A DNA stretch of 64,000 nt. It comes from Blasia pusilla (Eukaryota > Marchantiophyta > Marchantiopsida > Blasiales). The notes under the pieces were generated by a model that was not told the DNA's origin, did no database searches, and saw nothing but the letters and a program-made list of their open reading frames with translations. Of the stretch, positions 55,216 through 64,000 are shown in pieces (position 1 is the first letter of the stretch; each line of letters starts with the position of its first letter). Location: the NCBI GenBank assembly GCA_050084515.1, contig CM114272.1, positions 38,998,001 to 39,062,000 of the forward strand, read 5' to 3'. Position numbers and translations under genes: made by a program.

Positions 55216-55525
55216 ATGGACCACTCCTACGTCTCTCATCGCCGTTCGGCCCGAGCACAATTTCCAGGTGTTCAAGATCCAGGATCTTGTGGATCCCTGC
55301 TCAGGAATATTCTCTGCCTCGAGGGAAGGCAGGAACTGTTTGACCATTGCAAGGAGGCAAAGGCAGAATACGAAAGGCTCGTTGGGGCATACAACTCGAC
55401 CGGCCCGAGCTCCGGTTCCAGAGCCACCCTTGGTAGTGACACCATCGTCACTTCCAACGATTCCCAAAATCGGGAGGGCAAGGCCGAAAGTGATTTTGCA
55501 AGAGCTCTCGGACGATGACGAGTGA
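55216..55525 (+). pseudogene. MULE2 cargo: C-terminal exon, motif I deleted
   Basis: Corresponds to 30506-29997 of MULE1. After VFKIQDLVDPCS about 190 bp carrying the SAM-binding motif I are missing. The sequence resumes NILCLEGRQELFDHCKEAKA, where MULE1 is frameshifted. It ends PKIGRARPKVILQELSDDDE, stop at 55523-55525. Confidence 0.65.
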
Positions 55526-56320
55526 GTTCAAAGAACTCAACGACCCAGCTTGACTGCAGCGTTTGGAGTAGGGAGTTTTTTGATAATGAGGCAAAAGATT
55601 TCATAGAATAGATCAAATGTCTGATTCGAGCTTTTTCGGATGACATAAAGCGAGTAAGATTTTTTTCGATCGATGGTGCTTGTAAATGTTTTTGATCATT
55701 TTTTTCTTTTCGAATGTGATCGTCTATGTACTCCACGGACTTCTACTTTGCAATCCGTCGGATTTCTCCTGCTTGCAACTTTCACTTTATGACCACTGCA
55801 ACCCGTCGGATTTCTCCTCCTTGCAACTTTTTGCTTTTTGACCATCGCACCCTTTTACCACCTCCAGGCAACCTGTATGATTCCGACAGTTGCCCGATCG
55901 GACCCTTTCCTGTTGGTCCAACTTAAGAGGCGATTTGGCGGGCTTCTTCCCTTGGCACCTTCCCTCAACTCGTAAAGGCGGCGTAGGCTTCTTTTCTTCT
56001 CTCAGGCGTGTTGGATTCCTTCTACCGTGCGGTTGCCATAATGGTATTACCAGGGACGGAGCAGATATTGATATCTTTGGATGGGTGTCACATTGCAGAG
56101 CGTACAAGGTATCTTGCCGAGGAAGGCGGTGGGACTCGAGAGACAGTTACATGGGACCGTTATGGTGCACCTAGGGGGCCAAGGCTCTCGTCGCCAACAT
56201 TTTCGATCCCCGTCTACAATCGGCCGGAGGAGCCACTTGAATCAGGACATTCCTTTGGTATGCATCACGAGGAGAGTTAGGAGTAAATTTGTAGATGACG
56301 AGGTGAAGAAATCATAGACT
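55526..56320 (+). pseudogene. MULE2 cargo: 3' region with duplicated tail module
   Basis: First tail FFDNEAKDFIE, stop, at about 55575-55610. Palindrome remnants lie at 55745-55900. A second module (56008-56317) has VTWDRYGAPRGP, SIPVYNRPEEPL, RVRSKFVDDEV. The ~95 bp after each tail are similar. Function unknown. Confidence 0.5.
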
Positions 56321-57330
56321 AGGTGAAATGTACATTTCCGAGGTTCCTTCGGAGGTAATAAAGGACGAGATTTTTTCAACCCATAATGGTGTATGTAAAA
56401 GTTTGCTGGAATATGTTTTTGGACTTGTGGATTGTGTTCTTTTAGCTACTCAGAATTACAATTCTGCAACCCGTATGATTCCGACTTTTTGCTTTTTGCC
56501 CAGTGCAACTTTTTAACCATTTCCAGGCAACCTGTCAGATTTCGACAGGTTGAGTGCTTGACTGATCCGACTCTATCCCGGTGAGACCAAATTCTAGCGC
56601 ATTGTGGCGGGCTTCTTGACTTTTGGCTCGTTCCCCTTCATTCGTCCAACCAGTTGTAGGCTTCTTTGTTGTCTAAGATGTGCAGGATTCCTACTACCTG
56701 TCCGATTGCCATTTCGGATTCCCAACCCGTTAGATCGTCGTGGGTGCAGGGTGGAAGAAAATCACTTCTGAAAATCGTTCCTTTCTTATGGTGAGCTTTC
56801 TTACGGGCTGGGAGGGGTGCAGCTTCTCGGTTTCTCAGCCTAAGGATCTGATTTGTTCATATTTCATAAAGTTGGTCTTGAGCAGACACCATTCTTAACC
56901 GACAGAAAGTTTGTTATGGGGCAATTCAGGGGAGGCCATGATGCAGGAAAAAATCCCTGCAAAAAGAGAGGTACCCATCCGGGTGGTCCTCCAACAAAAA
57001 TACCAAGGGCACTGCTTTTTGTTGACTGAGACACGCAATGTGAAGAAACTTAGGCTCACATGGAGAGTGATGGAAAAACTTTTGTAGTGGTCTTATGATG
57101 TCTACTTGTTTTTCGCCCCCTGGAAAAAGGAGGTGTCTTTAGGCCCGAATGTGGACCACTACCTACTCTCTTCTACAGATTTCATGAATTTGAAAGCAAA
57201 CAAAAATTTCAAATATGTCAAAAAGTTTTGAAGAGAGGAGGCGGATTTGGCCCTTTTTTTTAAGAGAGACTCTCCTCTCTTCCTCTCTTCCTCTCCTCTC
57301 TTACTTACTCCTACCAGAATACCAGCCCCC
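56321..57330 (+). other. MULE2 cargo-side 3' region and terminus
   Basis: Palindrome remnants at 56465-56555. A possible broken exon matching 28521-28757 lies at 56920-57030. A GA/CT-rich terminus ends at 57330. No intact gene. Confidence 0.55.
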
Positions 57331-58640
57331 GTGTAAAAGAGGGAAAAGATTGGAAAAGAAGTTAGAAGAAGAAGTGCGGGTGCTTCGTAAGAAAAGACCA
57401 CAGTAAGAACAGTAGTGAAGACCGTCAACGAAGACTCGGAAAAGCTTCTTTGTAAAGAAGACTGAAAGTAGTCTTTGTGCAAAGATAGGATGCAAAGAAC
57501 GAAGAGCAAAGACCCAAGAGCAAAGACTAAGAATTCTAAGAAAGGAGAGGAAGAAGCAAAAGAAGTCAAAGAGTCTTTAGGAAGCGGAAAAGTGTATAAA
57601 GAATAAGGATAGAAAGATAGGAAATGTTTTGAAGGTAGCGGAGTGAAAGAAAGTAGAAAGGAGGACTCTTCGCGGTGGCGGAAGGATAAGAGTCTTTGTG
57701 TGAAGATAAGAGCGCGAAGATAGGACTACGAAGAGCACAAAGACTGTGAAGACTGAATCATCACGGTAGTTTTGGAAGCCGGAATTGGAGTGGCGCTACA
57801 GTTAAGAGGGAGCGGAAATGAATCGCCAAGGCAACCAACTGACTTAGGAAGATGGAGGGTTGGAGAATTTGAATGGAGAAAGTAGGAGTAGCAGTTAGAA
57901 ATCTAGATTAGAAGAGGAAGATCAATCAGAGTTGTAAAAGGCTATTTAAAGAGTAAATTAGTAGAAGAAGGGATCATTCCCTTATGTATTGAATTCCCCA
58001 ATACTATTCCGTGTATCTTCAGTTTTACCAATAGTCTAGGTGAGTGTGTAGTAAGCTTGGTTGAGGGATGATCCAAGCTTAAGAGTCTTTTACTTTCTGA
58101 AGCTTGTAATACTTTTCTAATTCTTTCCACTCTTTGATGCAGAAGAAGAGTCTTCTCTCATTCTTTCTGATGTGCGAAATTGAATGTGGATCCTAGTGGG
58201 CTGAGTAGAGATGAAAGCTGAGTCTTGTAGTTTGAGAATTCTAGAAGATAATCAAGAAGACGCGTAGGAAAGCTGTTAGATAGTGAGTAACATGCCATGA
58301 CAGATTTAGTTCTGAAAGTAGGGTGAGCCGCCATTCTTGAGGTCTCTATGAGGTCTTCGTGGAGTTTTTGTTATTCAAGATTCACAATAGTTTTCTTGTG
58401 CACTTGAGAAGATTCTTTTCCAAGAGGAAAGAAAATCATTTTGTTCTTTTTTCTCAATGAAGATTTAGTTGTTGTAGTTAGTGAAGCATTTTAGTGAAGA
58501 AGAAGTTTCTTCTTGATATTCTTTATAAAACCTCTCTTTAGTCAAGAAACAGTGGTCTCTTGGGAACGAACTTAATACTTTGCTATAGAAAGAGTATCTT
58601 CTTCCTAGAGTTGTACATTACAGATCTTTTTATGATTATT
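57331..58640 (+). mobile_element. G3 3' LTR, second part
   Basis: Starts with the second GTGTAAAAGA and continues the LTR broken at 45417. Segments A and B (57770-58330, 58330-58640) match 25976-26552 and 26553-26836. Many AAGACT/GAAGA-type short repeats. The LTR end is placed near TTGTACATTACAG. ORFs inside are not genes. Confidence 0.65.
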
Positions 58641-59862
58641 TGTAAAGTTTGATCCCCAAGAAGATCACTATTATCTGAAAAGAAAGCTTAATGTGTTTTG
58701 TTATCATGTAAAGATTATAGTTATGTGTATACAAGTTGGATTCAATCATTCATCGTGTCATTCTTCTTCTCATAAGTACCAAGATTTCCTTCCATCTTTC
58801 CTCTCAAGTGGAATAGGATGAACACTCAGGTATATCCTCACTCAACACCAAAGAACCTCACGGAGATCTCAACAACTAGATGCTTCTCCTACTCTCAGAA
58901 CTCAATCCGTCTTGGTAGGTTACTCTATGTCAAACTGATTTCTCACACCTCGCCATTGATTACTCTTTTGGTTAAAGCTGCTCTCCCAATCAACTCCTCA
59001 CTCTGCAAACCCAATAAGAATCACTCATGCATATACGCCGCACGTTAGAATGAAGAAATGGGTTCTTTACTAGTCCATCAAGAAAAAAAGGCTTCAAAGT
59101 GTTTACAAGCGTGAGAGCATACTACTCCCTTGCTCGGACCATTCCTACATCATAAGGATGTCGCAAGGGAATGATATTGGGAACTAAGTTGATGATCTTT
59201 AAATAGCCTTTAAAAAGCACTTCTTGCTAAGTAGCCACCTCCTGGGATTTTTTAACTACTTTAATCTACAATTCTCTTGACTCTTACTGTGATCCCTAAA
59301 AATCCGCAGGTCATACCTGTCCTACCTTCCTATATGCTCCAAAAAGTCACACATGTTCCTAGCCTAACTACTCTAACAATGTGCCACTTGAAATCGCGAT
59401 CAATCCTATCTTCTCTACGAAGTCGAGACCTCTTATTCTTCGTTAATTGACGAAACGCTCCGCTCTTCCTCCTCATTCCATGTACATTGTTCTTCGTCTC
59501 TTCTCGAAGTACTACGTGCTTTATCTCGGTGCTTCGTTAAAGAATGAAGTACTTCGTTATCAAGTTCTTTATCGGGCTTCATCGTCTTTATCGAGCTTCG
59601 CTCTTGGTCTTCAGACTTCGTGAACTCATTTCCCTCTCCTCCAAGGCAAGTCCTTGATGTTCCACCTCTCTTCCTTATCCTATGAGGTTCATAATCCATT
59701 CCAATACTCATTATTCCATTAAACCAAAATAATATTCAAGAACTCCTTTTATATATAAACTTTACTTCCATATAGTCTTCAGCCTTCATTCCTGAAGACT
59801 TCTACACTCTTTTTGATACAAAATTATGCCTATTATCAAAATTTTGAAAGTTGAAGGTATCA
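58641..59862 (-). mobile_element. G1-type LTR, inverted, without internal region
   Basis: Minus strand starts TATGATACC near 59862 and matches 13566-14760 in order, including the GATCCCCAAGA block (58655 vs 14706). It interrupts gag of DNMT retroelement copy 3. Possibly a solo LTR; target duplication not resolved. Confidence 0.65.
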
Positions 59863-62552
59863 TACCTGGGCATATCTGTGGGAGAACTCATGGTAATCGT
59901 CCATGTGCGTCCCCTGTAAATGCTCAAACATACCATTCCATGCTATAAATAGGTTGAACTCTCTAGAGTTCCTAGCCTGCTATGAGTCACACAAACTCCT
60001 AAACTCCACGATGAAATTGTGTAACTCTATAGTGCCTATAGCATCCAAAAACCTACGCATTCCTGTACCCCAATTGGCCATCTCGTACTCCCAAGCGGTA
60101 GGACCACTAACTGTGTGCGATGATGCACTAACAAACTCCTCTATGCTCTCCCCCTTGTGTGAAGACAACACAGAAGGAGGTCAAGGCGATCCCTCACGTG
60201 GAGACCCTCGAAACCTTGCGCCACTCCGCGTGAACCCTCTGGAGCTTCTCTCATATCCACCACCTCGCCTCTCAAAGTCCTGAAAAGATGCCGTAATGAC
60301 CCTTGTGCCCCTCTCACATGATCACTCTAAATCTCACGAGTAATCCCTCAATCACTCAACTCAAACATATGGCACTCAATCTACACTCTCTCACTGAGAC
60401 CTTAGCTGTGCAGCAACAAGCGGCATGGTGCAAAAAATTGGCTATTGTCCTATCATCTCATCGACAAGACATACTCTCAACTTTGGACATCCCACATAAG
60501 TCTATGTCCCCTAGATCCATACATCATCAATACTCTCAACATCAACACGAAACCCAATATCCCCAAATAACTACCCAATAGACGGAAATCCCTAACATGT
60601 GCACGGCAAAAGACCATAATGGGTAACCTTAATAAACGTCTATGTTGCTCCTCAACAACTACAAATCTTAATCCCAACTTGGTCATAAAGACAAACTTCT
60701 CCAAGCAGCAAGTCGTACTCCTCTAGTACTAACGATGCTTAAATCTCCTCGATATGCGGTATGGGTCTAGCGGGACTATTCGGCACTGGCGGCACGGAAT
60801 GGCTACAACCGGCATGGCACTTGGTAATTTGATGCGGCACTCAATGGCATACCCTCATCAACAGCAACACACGCTGTGCTCCAATGATGATGCAGCTCCA
60901 CGATCGAGACGGTGCGGTGCGGCCATGAGTGGCACGGCGCGGCAATCTGCGGCGCCTTGTGGCTACGGGCATCACGGCACGATACTCAATCGTTGTCAAG
61001 CGGCTCCCACCTCATGCCATAGCAAAGTAGAAGGAAAATTGAGACCCCATCAATCCAAAGAGGTCAACGTCCAATCAACAACGGTGAAGGACGCCGTTGA
61101 CGGCGGCCAACGGACGGAGCAAGGACGTCTCGAATGAACAGTGAAAGTCAAAAGTAGTTACGATATCTTTCATGCGGATAGATATGGGTCTATTTTAACC
61201 TTCTTCAAAAATTCAATGTTTTTTTTCCCCCACTCCACCAACTCACTAAAATTACTCACATTTGGCTTACAGTCCACTAAGCCCCATAAATATTAGGTCA
61301 ACACCCACTAAATAAAGTTTGAACTCACTTTAACCTCAAGGTCCTAAGTTTTTCTTGTCCTTTCCACAATAGTAAAAGATATTTTAATTTTTTCTGCTAA
61401 ACTAAGAAGTTACCAAGAATTTTGAAATTTGCTCCTTCCTCACGCGATGGCTATGGTAGTCCCGCAAAAATTGTCACAACTTTATGCTCAAATGTTCAAA
61501 TTGTGCACTATTTCTTCCACAATGTGCACACCTTCTTGATCTAAAACACTGTGAAAATGGTTTTATTATTTGACCTTTCAATAAAAATTGACAGGGGATG
61601 TCTTGCAGCCCTTCAATCTACACTCCTACGAAAATTTTGGCAGCGCTTTCACGCTGATTTCTCCCTAAAATTTTTGAAAACCTATCGCAACAAAAATGAG
61701 AGAGCTACATGGTGCTTTTGAGAGCACCTCCATGGGGAAATCCACCCCCATACTCAATTGCTAACAAAAATTGGGCAACACTTCCGCGCGCCACTCTCTT
61801 GTATGAAAAATCTGCAATGAAAAACAACAAACTACATGGCTCTTGCCATTGTGAGCACTCCCACAAGGCATGAAGCAAGTGACCAGCGACGTGCACAAAT
61901 AGTGAGTGACCAGCGAGCTCCTCCATTGAATCTCTCTCACTCCAGCATTCTCTCTTTGTAAATCGATCCAATCTCACATCAACATCTCACACCAAGCTCT
62001 CCATGGTGTGCACTCTCTCTCATGTCAAATCAAACCCACTCTCCTAATGAGAGGCTTAGGTTACACACATAAGGCAAGAAGGACCATAGCTCCACCGCCT
62101 CATGCCAAAAGGTTCAACAAAGAGAGAATGAGCTCTCAAGCTCTCTCTTTTGGAGATATACCCCCTTCCCTCTCCCAAGCCCTCTCCACAATAACATATG
62201 CTTACAGGTAATCTCCTTGGCTCTTGACCTGCTGCAGTGGGTCAAGGGCCACTTCCCAAAATGGGAAGTCAAATATAGCATAACTCGCAACTAATCCAAA
62301 ATAGTAAGTTCCTCAATATGGCTCCAAATGAGACAAAACGAGAGGGAAACTTGCTCTCGCATATTACCTGTGGCCTCAACAGGTCATCCTCGACTTCTTG
62401 AGGCTATCATCCATTATCTCCGAAAGCGCTCTACTAGATCTCATCGATCTTTCCTAAACAACGTGACACTGCACTGAGAGCGTGTCCGAATGAACGTACA
62501 CTTTAGCAACACTAAAGAGTGGCGTTCAAGAGGAGTAGGCGCACGACATCGA
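59863..62552 (-). mobile_element. DNMT retroelement copy 3: LTR, leader and gag start
   Basis: Minus strand: about 40 bp of the internal 3' end (CTTGAACGCCACTCTTTAG), LTR start TGTTGC at 62511, LTR/leader collinear with 1801-4065, then gag start at about 59935 (MFEHLQG, DDYHEFSH). Internal 3' end directly before LTR before leader means the LTR sits between two element bodies, a tandem arrangement. Confidence 0.65.
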
Positions 62553-63872
62553 TATCCTCTCAAGGAATTGAGGTGGACAAAGCTAAAGTAGAGATAATTG
62601 TGGCATTGGAAGCTCTTAAGAACTTTAGAGAGCTGCAATGATTTTGAGGTCACATAGAATACTATTGATGTTTTATCAAAGATTATGCCCTCAAGGCTAA
62701 ATCTTTGACCACCTTGTTAAAGAAGACAACGAAATGGGAGTGGGATTCCACCTTTCAAACAAGGTTTAAGGAATTGAAACAGACATTTTTGATGGGACTG
62801 GTTCTTCATCCTCTAGATTGGACAAAGACGTTTCATATGTATGTGGATACTTCTTTGTTTGCTGTAGGAGTGGTCTTGAGGCAATGGGATGAGAAGAAGA
62901 AAGATTATCCTATTTACTATGCAAGGGGATAACTATCTACCGTAGAATAGAAGTACACTACCACATAAATGGAGGCTTCAGGAATGATGTTTTCCTACAA
63001 GAAGTTTCGACACTTCTTGTTGGGCTACTCATTTGCTTTCCATGTTGATCATTTTGCACTTTGATCTTTGGTAGTTAAAGCAGATCTTTCAACAAGGATT
63101 GCTAGACTAATAATGTTCCTGCAAGAGTTCACTTTTGAGGTTGTCGCTTGGATAAGGCGTGTGCATACAAATGCGGATTTTCTTTCTCAGCTAAGGACAC
63201 CTAGACTAGAGCTCACGAAGACCTTCGACAACGCAGTCCCCGACAAAGACGTGTTCCACATTAGTGAAGACCGACTGCAAAGATCTTCATACGAGGATAT
63301 TATACGGTTTCTCTTGACAATGCATTTTCCTACACCTTTGTCAGCAAAAGAAAGGGCGATGTTCTTGCATAAAGTGGTACCCTACGAATTGTGTCAGGAT
63401 GTGCTATTTAGGTTAGGGGAGGAAAAAAAATATCGACGGTGTTTGGAAGCTGACGAAGTCTCACGTGTAATATTTGCCATGCACTCTGAAGACGCAGAAG
63501 GACATTATGTCATGAAGAACATCATAAAGAAGATCCTAGCCATGCGTTATTGGTGGCCTACAATGTATCACAATGTAGGGAAGTTTATATGGTACGTGGA
63601 TGGTATGCATTAGCCTATTTGGGTTTGTTGGCTACGGAGAGCTAGAGTGTTGGGACTTCAATACTCCGACTCCACAATTGGATACTACTAATAATGGATT
63701 TAGGCTAAAGATAGATTTTGTAGAGCCTCTACCTTTGATGGCGTGCCATAGTTATTATATGTTGGTAATAGCCAGACACTTCTTAAAGTGGATATATTTG
63801 GTTGTTTTTCCTAACAAAGCAAGTAAGGGAGTAGTGTATGCCTTCCTAGATCAAGTGTTGAGTCATTATAGC
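62553..63872 (+). pseudogene. G1-like RT end, RNase H and integrase N-terminal half
   Basis: Starts GIEVDKAKVEIIVALE and continues to RNase H: DWTKTFHMYVDTSLFAVGVV, YPIYYARG, FHVDHFAL, NADFLSQL. Integrase zinc domain: HSEDAEGHYVMKNIIKKILA, MRYWWPTMYHNVGKFIW. The core has KIDFVEPLP (first Asp), FLKWIYLVVFPNKASKG and VYAFLDQVLSHY. Cut at 63872 by a MULE terminus. It holds the integrase part that is deleted in G1 at 19470. Stops include TGA at 62666 and TGT at 62669, where the family has Arg-Arg. Confidence 0.85.
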
Positions 63873-64000
63873 GGGGGCTGGTATTCTGGCAGAAGAGAGG
63901 AAGAGAGGAGAGTCTCTCTTAAAAAAAAAGGGCAGAATCCGTCTCCTCTCTTCAAAATTCTTTGACATATTTGAAATTTTTGTTTGCTTTAAAATACAAG
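63873..64000 (+). mobile_element. Start of a third MULE (cargo-side terminus)
   Basis: GGGGGCTGGTATTCTGGCAG followed by GA-rich sequence and TTTGACATATTTGAAATTT, almost identical to 28234-28390. Runs past the window end. Confidence 0.85.

Larger units (their letters stand above)
45418..57330 (-). mobile_element. MULE2: complete 11.9-kb Mutator-like element, inverted relative to MULE1
   Basis: Same termini as MULE1 (GAGGTGCGGTA at 45418; GGGGGCTGGTATTCTGG on the minus strand at 57330) and an exact 10-bp target duplication. Same two divergent genes: transposase on minus, ParB-methyltransferase on plus. Hand alignment of a ~110-bp stretch (36781 vs 48985 region) shows roughly 10% difference with small indels, so MULE2 is not a recent copy of MULE1. 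Confidence 0.88.

Noticed and set aside
28234-57330. One giant palindrome produced by a single inverted duplication
   Set aside because: Each arm has its own target-site duplication and element boundaries, and the arms differ by about 10%. Two insertions explain it.
1-64000. tRNA, rRNA or organelle genes
   Set aside because: No cloverleaf, rRNA signature or organelle gene was noticed; the tRNA-like matches are only retroelement primer-binding sites.

Overview
This is a stretch of nuclear DNA from a repeat-rich streptophyte. I found no convincing host gene, rRNA or tRNA. Nearly all of it is nested and decayed transposable elements: Ty3/gypsy elements (one chromovirus with a chromodomain, one family with a tRNA-Asp-type primer site, called G1 here, and one with a C-terminal coiled-coil ORF, G3), one Ty1/copia element, Mutator-like (MULE) DNA transposons, and a retroelement that carries a cytosine DNA methyltransferase. 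Spliceosomal introns (GTGAGT...CAG), plant-type PBS sequences, and the DNMT-bearing retroelement (a class reported from charophyte algae, from memory) suggest a charophyte such as Chara. That identification is inference.

Layout. 1-1.8 kb: AT-rich, no gene. 1.8-7.45 kb: retroelement with gag, protease and C5-DNA methyltransferase but no reverse transcriptase. 7.45-12.6 kb: 5'-truncated chromovirus on the minus strand. 12.65-13.57 and 20.53-22.66 kb: one decayed MULE, split by gypsy G1 (13.57-20.53 kb) inside its intron. 22.7-27.8 kb: a mosaic of MULE, gypsy and methyltransferase-retroelement fragments. 27.77-58.64 kb: a nest decoded by target-site duplications. A G3 3' end received MULE1 (28234-40048), a copia (40129-44998) and MULE2 (45418-57330). 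58.6-59.86 kb: inverted G1-type LTR. 59.86-62.55 kb: LTR, leader and gag start of another methyltransferase retroelement. 62.55-63.87 kb: G1-like RNase H/integrase, cut by the start of a further MULE that runs off the window.

MULE1 and MULE2 are about 11.8-11.9 kb, in opposite orientation, and together look like a giant imperfect palindrome. Each has two divergent multi-exon genes: a MULE-type transposase (GCM-like zinc cluster, transposase core, C-terminal SWIM finger) and a second protein that I read as a ParB-like domain joined to a beta-class amino DNA methyltransferase (motif IV before motif I). Introns and spacers of these elements are filled with a CG-rich 27-bp palindrome (arms GCAACCCGTCGG / CCGACGGGTTGC), in places with a regular 63-64 bp period.

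The main result is that two unrelated kinds of mobile element here have each acquired a DNA methyltransferase: a cytosine-5 enzyme in a retroelement and a ParB-amino-methyltransferase in a DNA transposon. Decay across the window also carries a methylation mark: most in-frame stops are TAG or TGA where a related copy or the family has CAG or CGA.
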